Assembly (NCBI RefSeq): GCF_030410135.1
Contig: NZ_JAUGQQ010000001.1
Location: 434,001-498,000 of the forward strand
DNA: 64,000 nucleotides
Direction: 5' to 3'
Source of the DNA: Aequorivita aurantiaca
GTDB taxonomy: Bacteria > Bacteroidota > Bacteroidia > Flavobacteriales > Flavobacteriaceae
A model generated the notes under the pieces. The model had not been told where the DNA came from, ran no database searches, and was given only the letters and a program-made list of their open reading frames with translations. Shown here piece after piece: positions 42,210 through 50,855 of this stretch. The position numbers and the translations under genes were made by a program. Numbering within the stretch: the stretch's first letter is position 1; each line of letters begins with the position of its first letter.

Positions 42210-44516
42210 ATGAAATCCTTTATTATTTTATTTTTATTAGTCGTTCCAATTGCTACGGCACAGAATTCAAAAGTGAAAATTATGGGAACGGTTTCGGCTA
42301 ACGGAAATCCAGTTCCATACGCAAGTGTCTATATAAAAGACGGGAGCGATGGCACCAATGCAGATGCCAACGGCAATTTTGAATTTGAAACCGCGGCGGG
42401 CATTCTTATTGTTATTGTACAATCCCAAGGTTTTAAAGCGCAAAATATTACTGTGGATACTTCAAATGAAGAAATTATATTATTGAATTTTGTCTTGGAA
42501 GAAAGCGATGAGGAATTGGAGCAAGTTGTAATAACCGGCACCCGAACCAAAAAGAGACGCATTGACTCTCCTGTTATAGTGAATTTAATAAATAGCGAAA
42601 CATTGGAAAACGTTGTAGCCACTGATCTTTCTGAAGGGCTTCGGTTCCAGCCCGGGCTGCGTGTTGAAAAGGACTGCCAAACCTGCAATTACACTCAAAT
42701 TAGATTGAATGGATTGCAGGGCGGTTATTCGCAAGTGCTGATCAACGGGCGGCCAATATTTAGTCCGTTAACCGGATTGTATGGTCTCGAACAGATTCCC
42801 GTGAATATGATTGAGCGAATTGAAGTGGTTCGCGGTGGCATTTCAGCATTGTACGGTTCTAGCGCTATCGGGGGTACGGTAAACGTAATCACTAAAATTC
42901 CTAAACAAAATAATTACAGTTTGGCCTATACTTATGAAAATATTGATGGCAATGCAGATCAAAATATAATAAATGGAAATGCTACGGTTGTAAGCAAAAA
43001 CTATAATGCCGGCGCGAATTTCTTCGTCAGTAACAGACAACGAAAAGCCTATGATGCGAACGACGACAATTTTTCGGAAATGCCCGAACTAAAGGATAAT
43101 TCCTTCGGAATGAATGCTTTTTATCTTCCTTCGGAAAATTCAAAGCTGGAATTTAATTTTAGCAGTCTGTACGAATATCGGTTTGGAGGTGAAATGGTAG
43201 AAAAACCGGCTTATTTGGCACAACAGGCCGAAGAACGCACCCACAATATTTTAATGGGAGGTGTGGATTATCAAATAAATTTTAATGAAAACAAAAGCTC
43301 ATTTATTCTTTATTACGGCGGGCAGCGCACAAATCGTGACCATTACACGGGAATTATTCCTGATACTTCCGCTGATCAGCAAGAATTTTTTGCCGCACCT
43401 CCTTATGGAATTTCCAAGGTTTATACCCACCAAGGCGGTGCGCAGTTTAACAACCGGTTTGATGAATTTTTTACCGGAACAACTGTATTAACCGGAGGGA
43501 TAGAATATACTTTCGATGATGTTTTTGACCAAATCCTATCCTATAATTACCTGATTGATCAAACCACAAAAAACCTCGGCGCTTTTGTGCAGAATGATTG
43601 GAACATCACGGAAAATCTAAATTTTCTTTCGGGCTTTAGAATAGATAAGCATAATTTATTGAACCATGCCATTTTCAGCCCAAGGCTTTCCTTGCTTTAT
43701 AAAATGAAAGAAACCACACAGTTCCGTCTGGGTTGGGGAACAGGCTTTCGGGCACCACAGGCTTTTGATACCGATTTGCACATAGCATTCGCCGGAGGCG
43801 GCGTATCCAGAATTTCATTGGCTAATGGTTTAATGGAAGAAAAATCCAACAGTTTTACGGCCTCGGTCAATTATGATAAAGCCTCGGAGCATTTTATCGG
43901 CGGTTTTACCTTGGAAGGTTTTTATACCCATTTAGATAACGCATTTTATTTATTTCCAATTGGGGAGGACGAATTCGGAGATCTTTTTGAAAAACGGAAT
44001 GGAAGTGGAGCAACGGTAAGTGGCATAACGGTGGAAGCGAGAGCGAATTTTGACTATTTGGTAGAAGTAGATGCAGGGTTTACCTTTCAAAAAAGCCTAT
44101 TTGACGAAGCCATAGAAAACATAAACGGACTGCCACTGAAACGGGAATTTTTGCGAACTCCCAATCATTACGGTTACGCAACTTTAACGTACGCACCCAC
44201 TAAAAAATTCGGGATAAGTGCGAATCTAGTTTTCACCGGACCTATGGACATTCTACACCTTGCGGGCGAAAATACTGGGCAAGAAGTGGATGAATATTAC
44301 AAAACAAAAAGTTTCACTGAAATTAGTTTTAGAATGGGCTACACTTTTTCCATTCCAAAAGTAAGCACCGGACTGGAACTTTTCGGAGGCATTAAAAACA
44401 TCACGAACAGCTACCAGAATGATTTCGATATTGGAAAAAATCGAGATAGCAATTATGTTTACGGACCGGGTTCGCCTAGGGCAGTATTTTTCGGTCTAAA
44501 AATTCAATCTCTTTAA
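42210..44516 (+). CDS. TonB-dependent outer-membrane receptor
   Basis: A 768-residue receptor. A signal peptide (residues 1-18, cleaved after IATAQ) is followed by a carboxypeptidase-regulatory-like domain (about 22-97), a TonB box-like VVITGTRTKKR, and a plug domain (SEGLRFQPGLRVEK, QIRLNGLQGGYSQVLINGR, IERIEVVRGGISALYGSSA). The plug contains DCQTCNY, with Cys156 and Cys159 as a CxxC. The 22-strand barrel follows, ending in VFFGLKIQSL with a terminal aromatic pattern. Its divergent position to a DtxR/ABC operon and the shared operator suggest uptake of Mn, Fe or a chelate. The substrate cannot be fixed from sequence. Confidence 0.93.
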   Translation: MKSFIILFLLVVPIATAQNSKVKIMGTVSANGNPVPYASVYIKDGSDGTNADANGNFEFETAAGILIVIVQSQGFKAQNITVDTSNEEIILLNFVLEESDEELEQVVITGTRTKKRRIDSPVIVNLINSETLENVVATDLSEGLRFQPGLRVEKDCQTCNYTQIRLNGLQGGYSQVLINGRPIFSPLTGLYGLEQIPVNMIERIEVVRGGISALYGSSAIGGTVNVITKIPKQNNYSLAYTYENIDGNADQNIINGNATVVSKNYNAGANFFVSNRQRKAYDANDDNFSEMPELKDNSFGMNAFYLPSENSKLEFNFSSLYEYRFGGEMVEKPAYLAQQAEERTHNILMGGVDYQINFNENKSSFILYYGGQRTNRDHYTGIIPDTSADQQEFFAAPPYGISKVYTHQGGAQFNNRFDEFFTGTTVLTGGIEYTFDDVFDQILSYNYLIDQTTKNLGAFVQNDWNITENLNFLSGFRIDKHNLLNHAIFSPRLSLLYKMKETTQFRLGWGTGFRAPQAFDTDLHIAFAGGGVSRISLANGLMEEKSNSFTASVNYDKASEHFIGGFTLEGFYTHLDNAFYLFPIGEDEFGDLFEKRNGSGATVSGITVEARANFDYLVEVDAGFTFQKSLFDEAIENINGLPLKREFLRTPNHYGYATLTYAPTKKFGISANLVFTGPMDILHLAGENTGQEVDEYYKTKSFTEISFRMGYTFSIPKVSTGLELFGGIKNITNSYQNDFDIGKNRDSNYVYGPGSPRAVFFGLKIQSL

Positions 44517-44517
44517 A

Positions 44518-44991
44518 ATGAAAATGGTTCTTGGTTTCCAAATTTCAATTCTATTTCTAAGTACCGCATTATTTTCACAGCCGTCCGTGCGTTGGCTAAA
44601 ATTTGAACAGTTGGATGATTCGCTTCAAATGAATCCGAAAAAGGTATTTATTGATTTTTATGCAGATTGGTGCGCGCCGTGCCTGAAAATGCAACGTGAC
44701 GTTTTTACAGATGACAAAATCATCAAAATTTTAAATGAAAATTATTACGCCGTAAAACTGAACGTGGAAAGCACGGACACCATTCATTTCGGCAATCAAT
44801 TTTTTATAAATGAAAGAATGCATCGGCCGAACCCGATCCATCAAATTCCGCTCTTAATGGCAAGTCAAAAAAACAAGCCATTTTCGTTACCGGCAATTGT
44901 GATTTTAGATGAAAAATTTCAAGCGCGCGCTCGCTATTTCCAATATTTGAATGTTGAACAGTTAAATAAAATTCTAAATTCCTACCCTTGA
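44518..44991 (+). CDS. Secreted thioredoxin-like protein
   Basis: A 157-residue protein with a signal peptide (MKMVLGFQISILFLSTALFSQ) and a thioredoxin fold carrying the active site FYADWCAPCLKMQ (Cys52, Cys55). The fold continues with TDDKIIKILNENYYAVKLNVES and LPAIVILDEKF; the cis-Pro is in the LPAIVI stretch. It starts one base after the TonB receptor stop, so the two are translationally coupled. A role in reducing the plug's CxxC or a disulfide in the same envelope pathway is possible but not shown. Confidence 0.87.
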   Translation: MKMVLGFQISILFLSTALFSQPSVRWLKFEQLDDSLQMNPKKVFIDFYADWCAPCLKMQRDVFTDDKIIKILNENYYAVKLNVESTDTIHFGNQFFINERMHRPNPIHQIPLLMASQKNKPFSLPAIVILDEKFQARARYFQYLNVEQLNKILNSYP

Positions 44992-45021
44992 AATTATGAT
45001 TTCAGTTTAAATGGATTAGGT

Positions 45022-45786
45022 TTAAAACCCTCGTTCCTTTTGAAGCTGTTCATACGCTTCCTGCACTTTTCTAAATTTCTCCTCGGCACCTTTTTGGTAG
45101 GCTTCATCCATATGCTGAAGTTTGTCCGGATGGTATTTTTTCGCCATCGTTCGATAGGCAGATTTTATTTCTGAAACCGTTGCGCTTCGCTCAATTTCCA
45201 AAATTTTGTAAGCACTGTCCGGATTTTTGAAAAACATGGCTTTGATACTTTCAAAATCACGGGCATAAATTCCCAAGAAATTTGAAATCTTGTTTATTTC
45301 ATTCACTTCGGGCGTGGAAACGCTGCCATCTGCATTCGCAATGCTGAAAAGAAAATGGATAATCTGCAAACGGCTTTCATAACGCGTACGCTGGCGCAGC
45401 AAATTGCAAATATTCTGTGCAGAAATTTCACGTTTTTTAATTACTTCATTAAAAACCTTAAACGTAGCATTGGCGCGCTCCCGGCCATAGGCCTGTACAA
45501 AATATTGCCGCACGTAATCAAGCTCCGTTTGGTTCACATTTCCATCGGCTTTAATTACCAATGAAGCCAATGACAACAAATTCAATTCAAAATCTGCGTG
45601 GGAAACCTCTTGCCGATTTGGCCCAAATGACGTTTGGAAAGTTTTGTTCCGGGAAGCGAAGTTATCGATGAGACTTCCCAACAGAAAACCCATAATGGCA
45701 CCGGGAAAACGATACAGCATAAAACCTATTACAGCGAAAACCAGTCGGAACATAGTTGAGGGATTTTTCTTTTTTTGAGCGGACAA
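45022..45786 (-). CDS. TerB/DnaJ-domain co-chaperone (DjlA-like)
   Basis: A 254-residue protein with an N-terminal membrane segment (residues about 12-38, LVFAVIGFMLYRFPGAIMGF), a TerB-like helical domain (about 60-180, LLSLASLVIKADGNVNQTELD, FLFSIANADGSVSTPEVNE, whose paired acidic DG motifs resemble TerB metal sites) and a C-terminal J domain (about 195-250) with the HPD motif in KKYHPDKLQ. The order is that of DjlA, a membrane-bound DnaJ-type co-chaperone of DnaK. It has no operon partner. Confidence 0.9.
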   Translation of the reverse strand: MSAQKKKNPSTMFRLVFAVIGFMLYRFPGAIMGFLLGSLIDNFASRNKTFQTSFGPNRQEVSHADFELNLLSLASLVIKADGNVNQTELDYVRQYFVQAYGRERANATFKVFNEVIKKREISAQNICNLLRQRTRYESRLQIIHFLFSIANADGSVSTPEVNEINKISNFLGIYARDFESIKAMFFKNPDSAYKILEIERSATVSEIKSAYRTMAKKYHPDKLQHMDEAYQKGAEEKFRKVQEAYEQLQKERGF

Positions 45787-45936
45787 AGGTAAGGTTTAAA
45801 GCATCAAATTTCAAAATAGAAAAGATGCGGAAGCACCAAACATCATATTGCCAATTCCAAAAAAAGAAATGTTTTTTCACATTGTAATTTGGTACTTGTA
45901 ATTCGGAAATTCAAACTTTTTCATTTTCAGAATTTG

Positions 45937-45944
45937 TATCTTTG
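45937..45944 (+). promoter_or_regulatory. -7 promoter element before the bacilliredoxin gene
   Basis: TATCTTTG fits TAnnTTTG and precedes the ATG at 45980 by 35 bases. The region about 20 bases upstream is T-rich (CTTTTTC) but lacks TTG. Confidence 0.45.
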
Positions 45945-45979
45945 AAAACTCATTATAATACACTTTAAATTTAGAAATT

Positions 45980-46390
45980 ATGTACCCACCCGATTTAGTG
46001 AAACCGATGCGTGAAGACCTGACCAGAGTAGGTTTTTCAGAATTACATACTGCAGACCAAGTTGAGGATGCTTTGAAAAAAGATGGAACTACGTTGGTAG
46101 TTGTGAATTCCGTCTGCGGATGCGCTGCCGCAAATGCTCGACCCGGAGCTGCAATATCACTTCAAAATGATAAAAAACCTGACCATTTGGTAACTGTTTT
46201 TGCAGGCGTGGACCGCGAAGCCGTTGATGCCGCGCGTGCAAATATGGTTCCATTCCCACCCAGTTCGCCCTCTATGGCGCTCTTTAAAAATGGCGAATTG
46301 GTGCACATGTTGGAGCGCCACCACATTGAAGGCCGCCCCGCGCAGATGATTGCTGAAAATTTGAAAGGTGCCTACAACGAATTCTGCTAA
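45980..46390 (+). CDS. BrxA/BrxB-family bacilliredoxin-like protein
   Basis: A 136-residue thioredoxin-fold protein with the characteristic CGC motif in NSVCGCAAANARPG (Cys46, Cys48), plus HLVTVFAGVDREA and MVPFPPSSPSMALFKNG. In bacillithiol-making bacteria such proteins remove bacillithiol from protein disulfides. Several Bacteroidota carry the family; whether this organism makes bacillithiol is not visible in the window. Length is normal for the family. A small membrane protein gene follows. Confidence 0.9.
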   Translation: MYPPDLVKPMREDLTRVGFSELHTADQVEDALKKDGTTLVVVNSVCGCAAANARPGAAISLQNDKKPDHLVTVFAGVDREAVDAARANMVPFPPSSPSMALFKNGELVHMLERHHIEGRPAQMIAENLKGAYNEFC

Positions 46391-46405
46391 ATTACCAATC
46401 GCGTT

Positions 46406-46630
46406 TTGATACAGCTCAATAAACCGCTAACCGTGGTAATTGGAATTCTTGCACTGGGAGCGCTCGTTTATAATATTTATGACAACCCAAAAGTTTCGCA
46501 CCTCTTTGGAAGAGAAATAAATGATTGGCTCTATAGGGCATTTTGGCTGGTAATCTTTGCAATTTGCGTTTACAATTATATTTATTTGGACCGAAATATG
46601 TTGAAGAATAAATCAAAAATAAAGCGTTGA
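46406..46630 (+). CDS. Small two-segment membrane protein
   Basis: A 74-residue protein with two hydrophobic segments (about 8-24, LTVVIGILALGALVYNIY, and 43-61, AFWLVIFAICVYNYIYL) and a basic tail (KNKSKIKR). No ATG is available; a TTG at 46406 gives the longest form, and a GTG at 46433 would remove the first 9 residues. It follows the bacilliredoxin gene by 15 bases and ends before a strong terminator, so it is probably the second gene of that operon. I do not recognise the family. Confidence 0.55.
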   Translation: MIQLNKPLTVVIGILALGALVYNIYDNPKVSHLFGREINDWLYRAFWLVIFAICVYNYIYLDRNMLKNKSKIKR

Positions 46631-46660
46631 CTTCAATTTTATAAACAGAAACAAGCAAAC

Positions 46661-46692
46661 AGGAAAACCGTCTTTTTTAAGACGGTTTTCTT
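46661..46692 (+). terminator. Terminator before plsC
   Basis: GAAAACCGTCTT-TTTT-AAGACGGTTTTC is a perfect 12-bp stem with T-rich flanks. It ends the bacilliredoxin operon. TACTTTTG at 46692-46699 right after it may be the -7 element for plsC. Confidence 0.9.
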
Positions 46693-46706
46693 ACTTTTGA
46701 ATAGCA

Positions 46707-47450
46707 ATGGCAACACTCTTAAAAATTATTAGCTATCCTTTTTCAATATTGTTTTACCTGCTTTTTGGTATAACGATCATCGTTTTTCATCCTATACAAT
46801 GGATTTGTTTTAATTGGATTGGCTATCACGCCCACAAAAAAAGCGTGGATTATTTGAATTGGACCCTGCTTCGCTGCCTAAATGTTTTGGGAACAACATT
46901 TCATGTGGACATAAACACCAGTATTCCCAACAATGTGCCAATTATAATAGTTTCAAACCATCAAAGCATGTGGGACATTTCACCCATTGTTTGGTACCTG
47001 CGGAAATATCACCCAAAATTTATTTCGAAAGTGGAATTGGGAAAAGGAATTCCGTCAATTTCATACAATCTACGCCACGGCGGAAGCATTTTAATTGACC
47101 GAAAAAACCCGCGGCAAGCAATCGTTGAAATGGTGAAGTTTTCAAAATATCTTCAAAAATTCAACCGAAGCGGGGTCATCTTTCCCGAAGGAACGCGCAG
47201 CAAAACTGGAGTTCCAAAGCCTTTCCGAAGAAACGGGTTGCAAACGTTGTTCAAAAAAGTTCCCAATGGCTATGTGCTTCCCGTTACCATAAACAATTCC
47301 TGGAAACTGCAGCGATGGGGAATGTTTCCCATTCAAATGGGCGTTCGTTTGGAAATGACCGCGCATCCCGCCATTAAAATTGAAGGATCCGATGTTGAGG
47401 CACTTATTGATAAAGTGGAGGAAACCGTTACTTCAAAAATCCATAAATAA
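46707..47450 (+). CDS. plsC: 1-acyl-sn-glycerol-3-phosphate acyltransferase
   Basis: A 247-residue membrane-associated acyltransferase that makes phosphatidic acid from lysophosphatidic acid. After an N-terminal membrane segment (about 10-28) the protein has the catalytic NHQSMWD motif (His85, Asp90), the IDRKNP stretch, FPEGTRSKTG (about 155-164, the glycerol-phosphate site) and a PVTINNSW segment. Length and motif spacing match PlsC. A -7-like TACTTTTG lies 8 bases upstream. Its stop codon overlaps the next gene's start by one base. Confidence 0.93.
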   Translation: MATLLKIISYPFSILFYLLFGITIIVFHPIQWICFNWIGYHAHKKSVDYLNWTLLRCLNVLGTTFHVDINTSIPNNVPIIIVSNHQSMWDISPIVWYLRKYHPKFISKVELGKGIPSISYNLRHGGSILIDRKNPRQAIVEMVKFSKYLQKFNRSGVIFPEGTRSKTGVPKPFRRNGLQTLFKKVPNGYVLPVTINNSWKLQRWGMFPIQMGVRLEMTAHPAIKIEGSDVEALIDKVEETVTSKIHK

Positions 47451-48112
47451 TGGCATTGTTTTCTTCGGAAGAAATTATACAGAGTACCGTCAATTTCGTA
47501 AAAATTGAATTGAAAGACGCCGAAGGGGGCCACGATTGGTTTCACATTGAGCGCGTTTATAGGAATGCAATCCTTATTTCCGAAAATGAAAATGTGGATA
47601 AAATTGTTGTGAAATTGGCTGCGTTGCTGCACGACATTGCGGATTATAAATTTACCGGAGGTGATGAAAAAGTGGGACCCGCAAAGGCCCGTGAATTTCT
47701 TTCTTCTGAAAATATTCCGGAGGAAACTATTGAGCATGTCATAAAAATAATCGAGAGCGTTTCCTTTAAAGGTGGAAATGTTGAAGGAAAATTCCATTCA
47801 AGGGAATTGGAAGTAGTGCAGGATGCGGACCGGTTGGATGCGATGGGAGCCATCGGGATTGCCCGTACGTTTAATTACGGCGGTTTCAAGAACCGAAAGC
47901 TCTACGATCCCGAAATTGCACCGAATTTACATATGACGCCCGAAGAATATAAAATTTCAGATGCGCCAACAATCAATCATTTTTATGAAAAACTGTTGCT
48001 TCTAAAGGATCGGATGAATACTGAAACCGGACGAAGGATTGCTGAAGAAAGACACCTTTTTATGGAAAGTTTTCTACGGCAATTTTATGATGAATGGAAA
48101 GGAAAAAAATAA
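47450..48112 (+). CDS. HD-domain phosphohydrolase
   Basis: A 220-residue metal-dependent hydrolase of the HD superfamily. It shows the ligands in GGHDWFHIERVYRNA (His), LAALLHDIADY (HD) and QDADRLDAMGAIGIAR (Asp), the pattern of the YedJ/uncharacterised HD-hydrolase group. The substrate is probably a nucleotide or phosphate ester, not known. It is coupled to plsC (1-base overlap), and the pair ends close to the convergent radical SAM gene with only a weak hairpin between. Confidence 0.9.
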   Translation: MALFSSEEIIQSTVNFVKIELKDAEGGHDWFHIERVYRNAILISENENVDKIVVKLAALLHDIADYKFTGGDEKVGPAKAREFLSSENIPEETIEHVIKIIESVSFKGGNVEGKFHSRELEVVQDADRLDAMGAIGIARTFNYGGFKNRKLYDPEIAPNLHMTPEEYKISDAPTINHFYEKLLLLKDRMNTETGRRIAEERHLFMESFLRQFYDEWKGKK

Positions 48113-48193
48113 GTTCCCCATGAACCTCTTCGTTACTTCGAGGAATAATTTTCACATAGTGGCTCAGAGAGTCACGGAATTTTTAGGAATAAT

Positions 48194-49264
48194 TTAAAAA
48201 AGTTTCATCTGCGGGTTTTTAAGCTGAAGAAAATGGGAAGCGTCCAAGGGTTCAGTTTTTCTATCTTTTAAATATTTATTTTTTGCGATTGCCATGGTGC
48301 TTTTTACCTGTTCGCTGATGGTTCCTTCACCTTTCATCCGCCTTCCCCAATTGCTGTCGTTGAGTTTTCCGCCATGGCACTCAGCAATTTGGTTTAAAAT
48401 CCGTTCTGCTTTATCGGGTATTGTTTTGTGCGCCCAATCCTTAAAGATTTCTGCAATTTGTCCATTCAATCGAACAATGGTATAACCAACCTCCTGCGCG
48501 CCGAGCTCCGCAACTTTTTTTACCAACGGAAGAATTTCGTGGCTGTTTAATGAAGGAATAATGGGCGCCATCATGACTCGAACAGGAATGCCATTGGCCG
48601 CAAGTGTTTCCACAGTTTTTAAGCGCTGTTTTATACTAGCGGTGCGAGGTTCCAGCAATCTTCGGGTATTTTCAGAAAGCGAAGTGATTGAAATATTTGT
48701 TGAAATAATATTCAGCTTAGCCATTTCTTTCAAAATATCTAAATCCCGAAGTATCAATGAATTTTTTGTGATAATGCCAGTGGGGTGCTTCCATTTCAGC
48801 ATTACTTCAAGACATTTTCGAGTAATTTCCAACTTTCGTTCCAGCGGTTGATAACAATCGGTATTTCCTGAAAATACGATAGTATTGCCCTGCCAATTCT
48901 TCGAAGTTATTTTTTCTTCCAAAAGCTGTGGCGCATTTTTTTTGAAAAGAATATTTCGTTCAAAATCCAACCCTGCTCCGTAACCCCAATATTCGTGGCT
49001 GTTTCGGGCATAACAATACACGCAGCCATGCTCACAGCCTTGGTATGGATTTGCTGAAAAGCCCATTCCCACGTCCGGACTTTCCACTTTGTTTACAAAG
49101 GTTTTTGGAAAAACTTTTATGTAATTTGTTTTGTTATTGCCGGCTTCCTCGCCTTCAATTTCACAATAATTCAAATAATCGTCCAGCACTTCGTGGCTGT
49201 TTTCAAAAAAACGATTGTGTACATTTTTCTGTGCGCCCCGTCCTTTTCGACCATTCTTCAACAT
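48194..49264 (-). CDS. PA0069-family radical SAM protein
   Basis: A 356-residue radical SAM enzyme. The [4Fe-4S] cysteines are in QGCEHGCVYCYAR (Cys77, Cys81, Cys84; CxxxCxxC), preceded by NPYQ and followed by GAGLDFERNILFKKNA, TIVFSGNTDCYQPLE and ITSLSENTRRLLEPRTAS. This arrangement is that of the PA0069 group, related to the spore photoproduct lyase-like proteins, whose reaction is not established. The frame is open to 49285, but the ATG at 49264 is the natural start (LKNGRKGRGAQ). It has no visible partner. Confidence 0.9.
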   Translation of the reverse strand: MLKNGRKGRGAQKNVHNRFFENSHEVLDDYLNYCEIEGEEAGNNKTNYIKVFPKTFVNKVESPDVGMGFSANPYQGCEHGCVYCYARNSHEYWGYGAGLDFERNILFKKNAPQLLEEKITSKNWQGNTIVFSGNTDCYQPLERKLEITRKCLEVMLKWKHPTGIITKNSLILRDLDILKEMAKLNIISTNISITSLSENTRRLLEPRTASIKQRLKTVETLAANGIPVRVMMAPIIPSLNSHEILPLVKKVAELGAQEVGYTIVRLNGQIAEIFKDWAHKTIPDKAERILNQIAECHGGKLNDSNWGRRMKGEGTISEQVKSTMAIAKNKYLKDRKTEPLDASHFLQLKNPQMKLF

Positions 49265-49365
49265 ATAAATTATTTTCAAAAACAAAGATAAGTGCGAATA
49301 GGAAATATTCCAAACGTAATTGGAATAAATCCTAAATATTATATTATATTATCGAATGGGTGAAT

Positions 49366-49394
49366 AGAAAAAGGGCTCGACTGAGCCCTTTTTC
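49366..49394 (-). terminator. Terminator after hsp20
   Basis: AAAAAGGGCTC-GACT-GAGCCCTTTTT is a perfect stem with flanking A and T runs, 16 bases past the hsp20 stop. Confidence 0.92.
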
Positions 49395-49409
49395 TTGGAT
49401 ATAAATATG

Positions 49410-49889
49410 TTATGTGATTTTAATATTTCTTGGAGGCTTTTGTTTTGCCTCTTCTTTCTTAGGGAGGTGGATGCTTAATATCCCTTCGTTATAGTTGGCC
49501 TTTATATTATTTTCATCCACCGTTTCGGGAAGGTTGAAGCTTCGTTTAAAGGAAGAATAACCAAATTCCCTACGGGTATAATTTTCCTCCTTTTCTTCAT
49601 TTTTTTCTTCCACCTGTGTGGAGATGGAAAGCACCTGGTTTTCCAAATCTATTCGGAAATCAGATTTTTTTAAACCTGGCACAGCCATTTCTACATAGTA
49701 GGCATCGGAGGTTTCTTTAATGTTTACCTTTGGAAGGCTCATTCCCGTATTAAAATTTTGGGAAAAAATTCCGGTCAAGTCTCTATTGAAAAAATCATCA
49801 ATCAAAGAAGACCAATTGGGGAGGTGGTTAGAACTGTTGCTTGTTCGTGATAAACCTCCATTTTTAGGAACATTCATTAGTGCGTTCAT
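49410..49889 (-). CDS. Hsp20/alpha-crystallin small heat-shock protein
   Basis: A 159-residue ATP-independent holdase that binds unfolding proteins. The N-terminal arm (residues 1-50, LPNWSSLIDDFFNRDL) is followed by the alpha-crystallin domain (about 52-145) with KVNIKETSDAYYVEMAVPGLKK, EEKNEEKEENYTRREFGYSSFKRSF shortened around loop L57, and the conserved ANYNEGILSIHLPK. The C-terminal extension has KPPRNIKI with an I-x-I-like tail. Length is typical. Palindromes lie between this gene and the upstream enoyl-CoA hydratase gene. Confidence 0.94.
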   Translation of the reverse strand: MNALMNVPKNGGLSRTSNSSNHLPNWSSLIDDFFNRDLTGIFSQNFNTGMSLPKVNIKETSDAYYVEMAVPGLKKSDFRIDLENQVLSISTQVEEKNEEKEENYTRREFGYSSFKRSFNLPETVDENNIKANYNEGILSIHLPKKEEAKQKPPRNIKIT

Positions 49890-49968
49890 AATAATTAAGA
49901 TTTAAGTTAAACAATATTTTTTAACCACTTTAGGCAAAAAAAATGCCATCACGATGAATGTGTACGAT

Positions 49969-50051
49969 TTTTAGATTTTTTTAAAAAATCAAAAATCATT
50001 TGATGCATTTTTAATCGATTTTCAATGTCATTTTGACATTTCGAAATGTCA
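49969..50051. promoter_or_regulatory. Stacked palindromes between enoyl-CoA hydratase and hsp20
   Basis: Three inverted repeats follow one another. 49969-50000 holds an A/T-rich dyad (GATTTTT...AAAAATC). 50024-50040 is AATGTCA-TTT-TGACATT. 50034-50051 is TGACATTTCGAAATGTCA, a perfect 18-bp palindrome sharing its TGACATT half with the previous one. They lie 80-160 bases upstream of hsp20 and just past the hydratase stop. They may be an operator, a terminator for the hydratase, or both. Confidence 0.5.
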
Positions 50052-50072
50052 TTTTTTCCCAGTGAGTATAGC

Positions 50073-50855
50073 TTAAAGTCCTGGGAAATTCGCTTTTCGT
50101 TTTTGAAGAAAAGCCTGTGTTCCTTCTTTAAAATCTTGAGTGCCGAAACTTTTTCCAAATTCTTCAATTTCAGTGTCAAAACCGTTTTCGCCATCTTCAT
50201 AATTCGCGTTAATTGCTCGGATTGCGGAAGCGATAGCCACAGAGGAATTCTTCATAATTTTTGTGGCAAGTTTTTCGGCAAATTCCAATAATTCCTCGGC
50301 GGTGGTTACATGGTTTACCAAACCGTATTGCAATGCTTGGTCTGCGTCAATCATACCAGCAGTCATAATCATTTCCATTGCACGACCTTTGCCCACCAAT
50401 TGTGGCAAGCGTTGCGTACCGCCGTAACCGGGGATTACGCCCAATGAAACTTCTGGCAAGCCCATTTTGGCATTTTCCGAAGCAATTCGGAAATGTGCCG
50501 CCATCGCCAATTCGAGTCCGCCGCCAAGTGCAAATCCATTTATGGCAGCGATTACCGGCGTGGAAAGATTTGCGACGAAATCAAACAATAATTCTTGTCC
50601 TTTTGCCGCTAAATTTCTGCCTTCTTCCACAGAAAAATCTGCGAATTCGCTAATATCTGCGCCGGCAACAAATGCTTTTTCGCCACTTCCGGTAAGGATA
50701 ATAACCTTAGTTTTTGTTGAATTGTTTGCTTTTTCAAATGCATCGTGCAATTCGTTGATTGTTCCACGATTTAGCGCATTCAATTTTGAAGGACGATTTA
50801 TTGTAATTGTTGAAATTCCGTTCGTGGTTTCTGAAAGTATGTTTTGATAATTCAT
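50073..50855 (-). CDS. Enoyl-CoA hydratase/isomerase (crotonase family)
   Basis: A 260-residue crotonase-fold enzyme that hydrates trans-2-enoyl-CoA in fatty-acid degradation. It has the N-terminal GISTITINRPSKLNALN, the oxyanion segments KAFVAGADISE and AAINGFALGGGLELAMA, and the two catalytic Glu regions in NAKMGLPEVSLGVIPGYGGTQRL. Length is normal. No other beta-oxidation gene is adjacent. Related crotonases catalyse other reactions, so the specific substrate is not certain. Confidence 0.93.
   Translation of the reverse strand: MNYQNILSETTNGISTITINRPSKLNALNRGTINELHDAFEKANNSTKTKVIILTGSGEKAFVAGADISEFADFSVEEGRNLAAKGQELLFDFVANLSTPVIAAINGFALGGGLELAMAAHFRIASENAKMGLPEVSLGVIPGYGGTQRLPQLVGKGRAMEMIMTAGMIDADQALQYGLVNHVTTAEELLEFAEKLATKIMKNSSVAIASAIRAINANYEDGENGFDTEIEEFGKSFGTQDFKEGTQAFLQKRKANFPGL

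Noticed and set aside
48120-48190. Weak hairpin GTGGCT...AGTCAC followed by AATTTTT between the HD hydrolase and radical SAM genes
   Set aside because: The stem contains a G-U pair and is only six base pairs; terminator function cannot be supported compared with the strong ones elsewhere.
49949-50200. An 83-residue minus-strand open frame overlapping the end of the enoyl-CoA hydratase gene
   Set aside because: Its 3' part lies in the palindrome-rich gap and its 5' part is a frame-shifted reading of a real gene; the Lys-rich composition reflects A+T bias.
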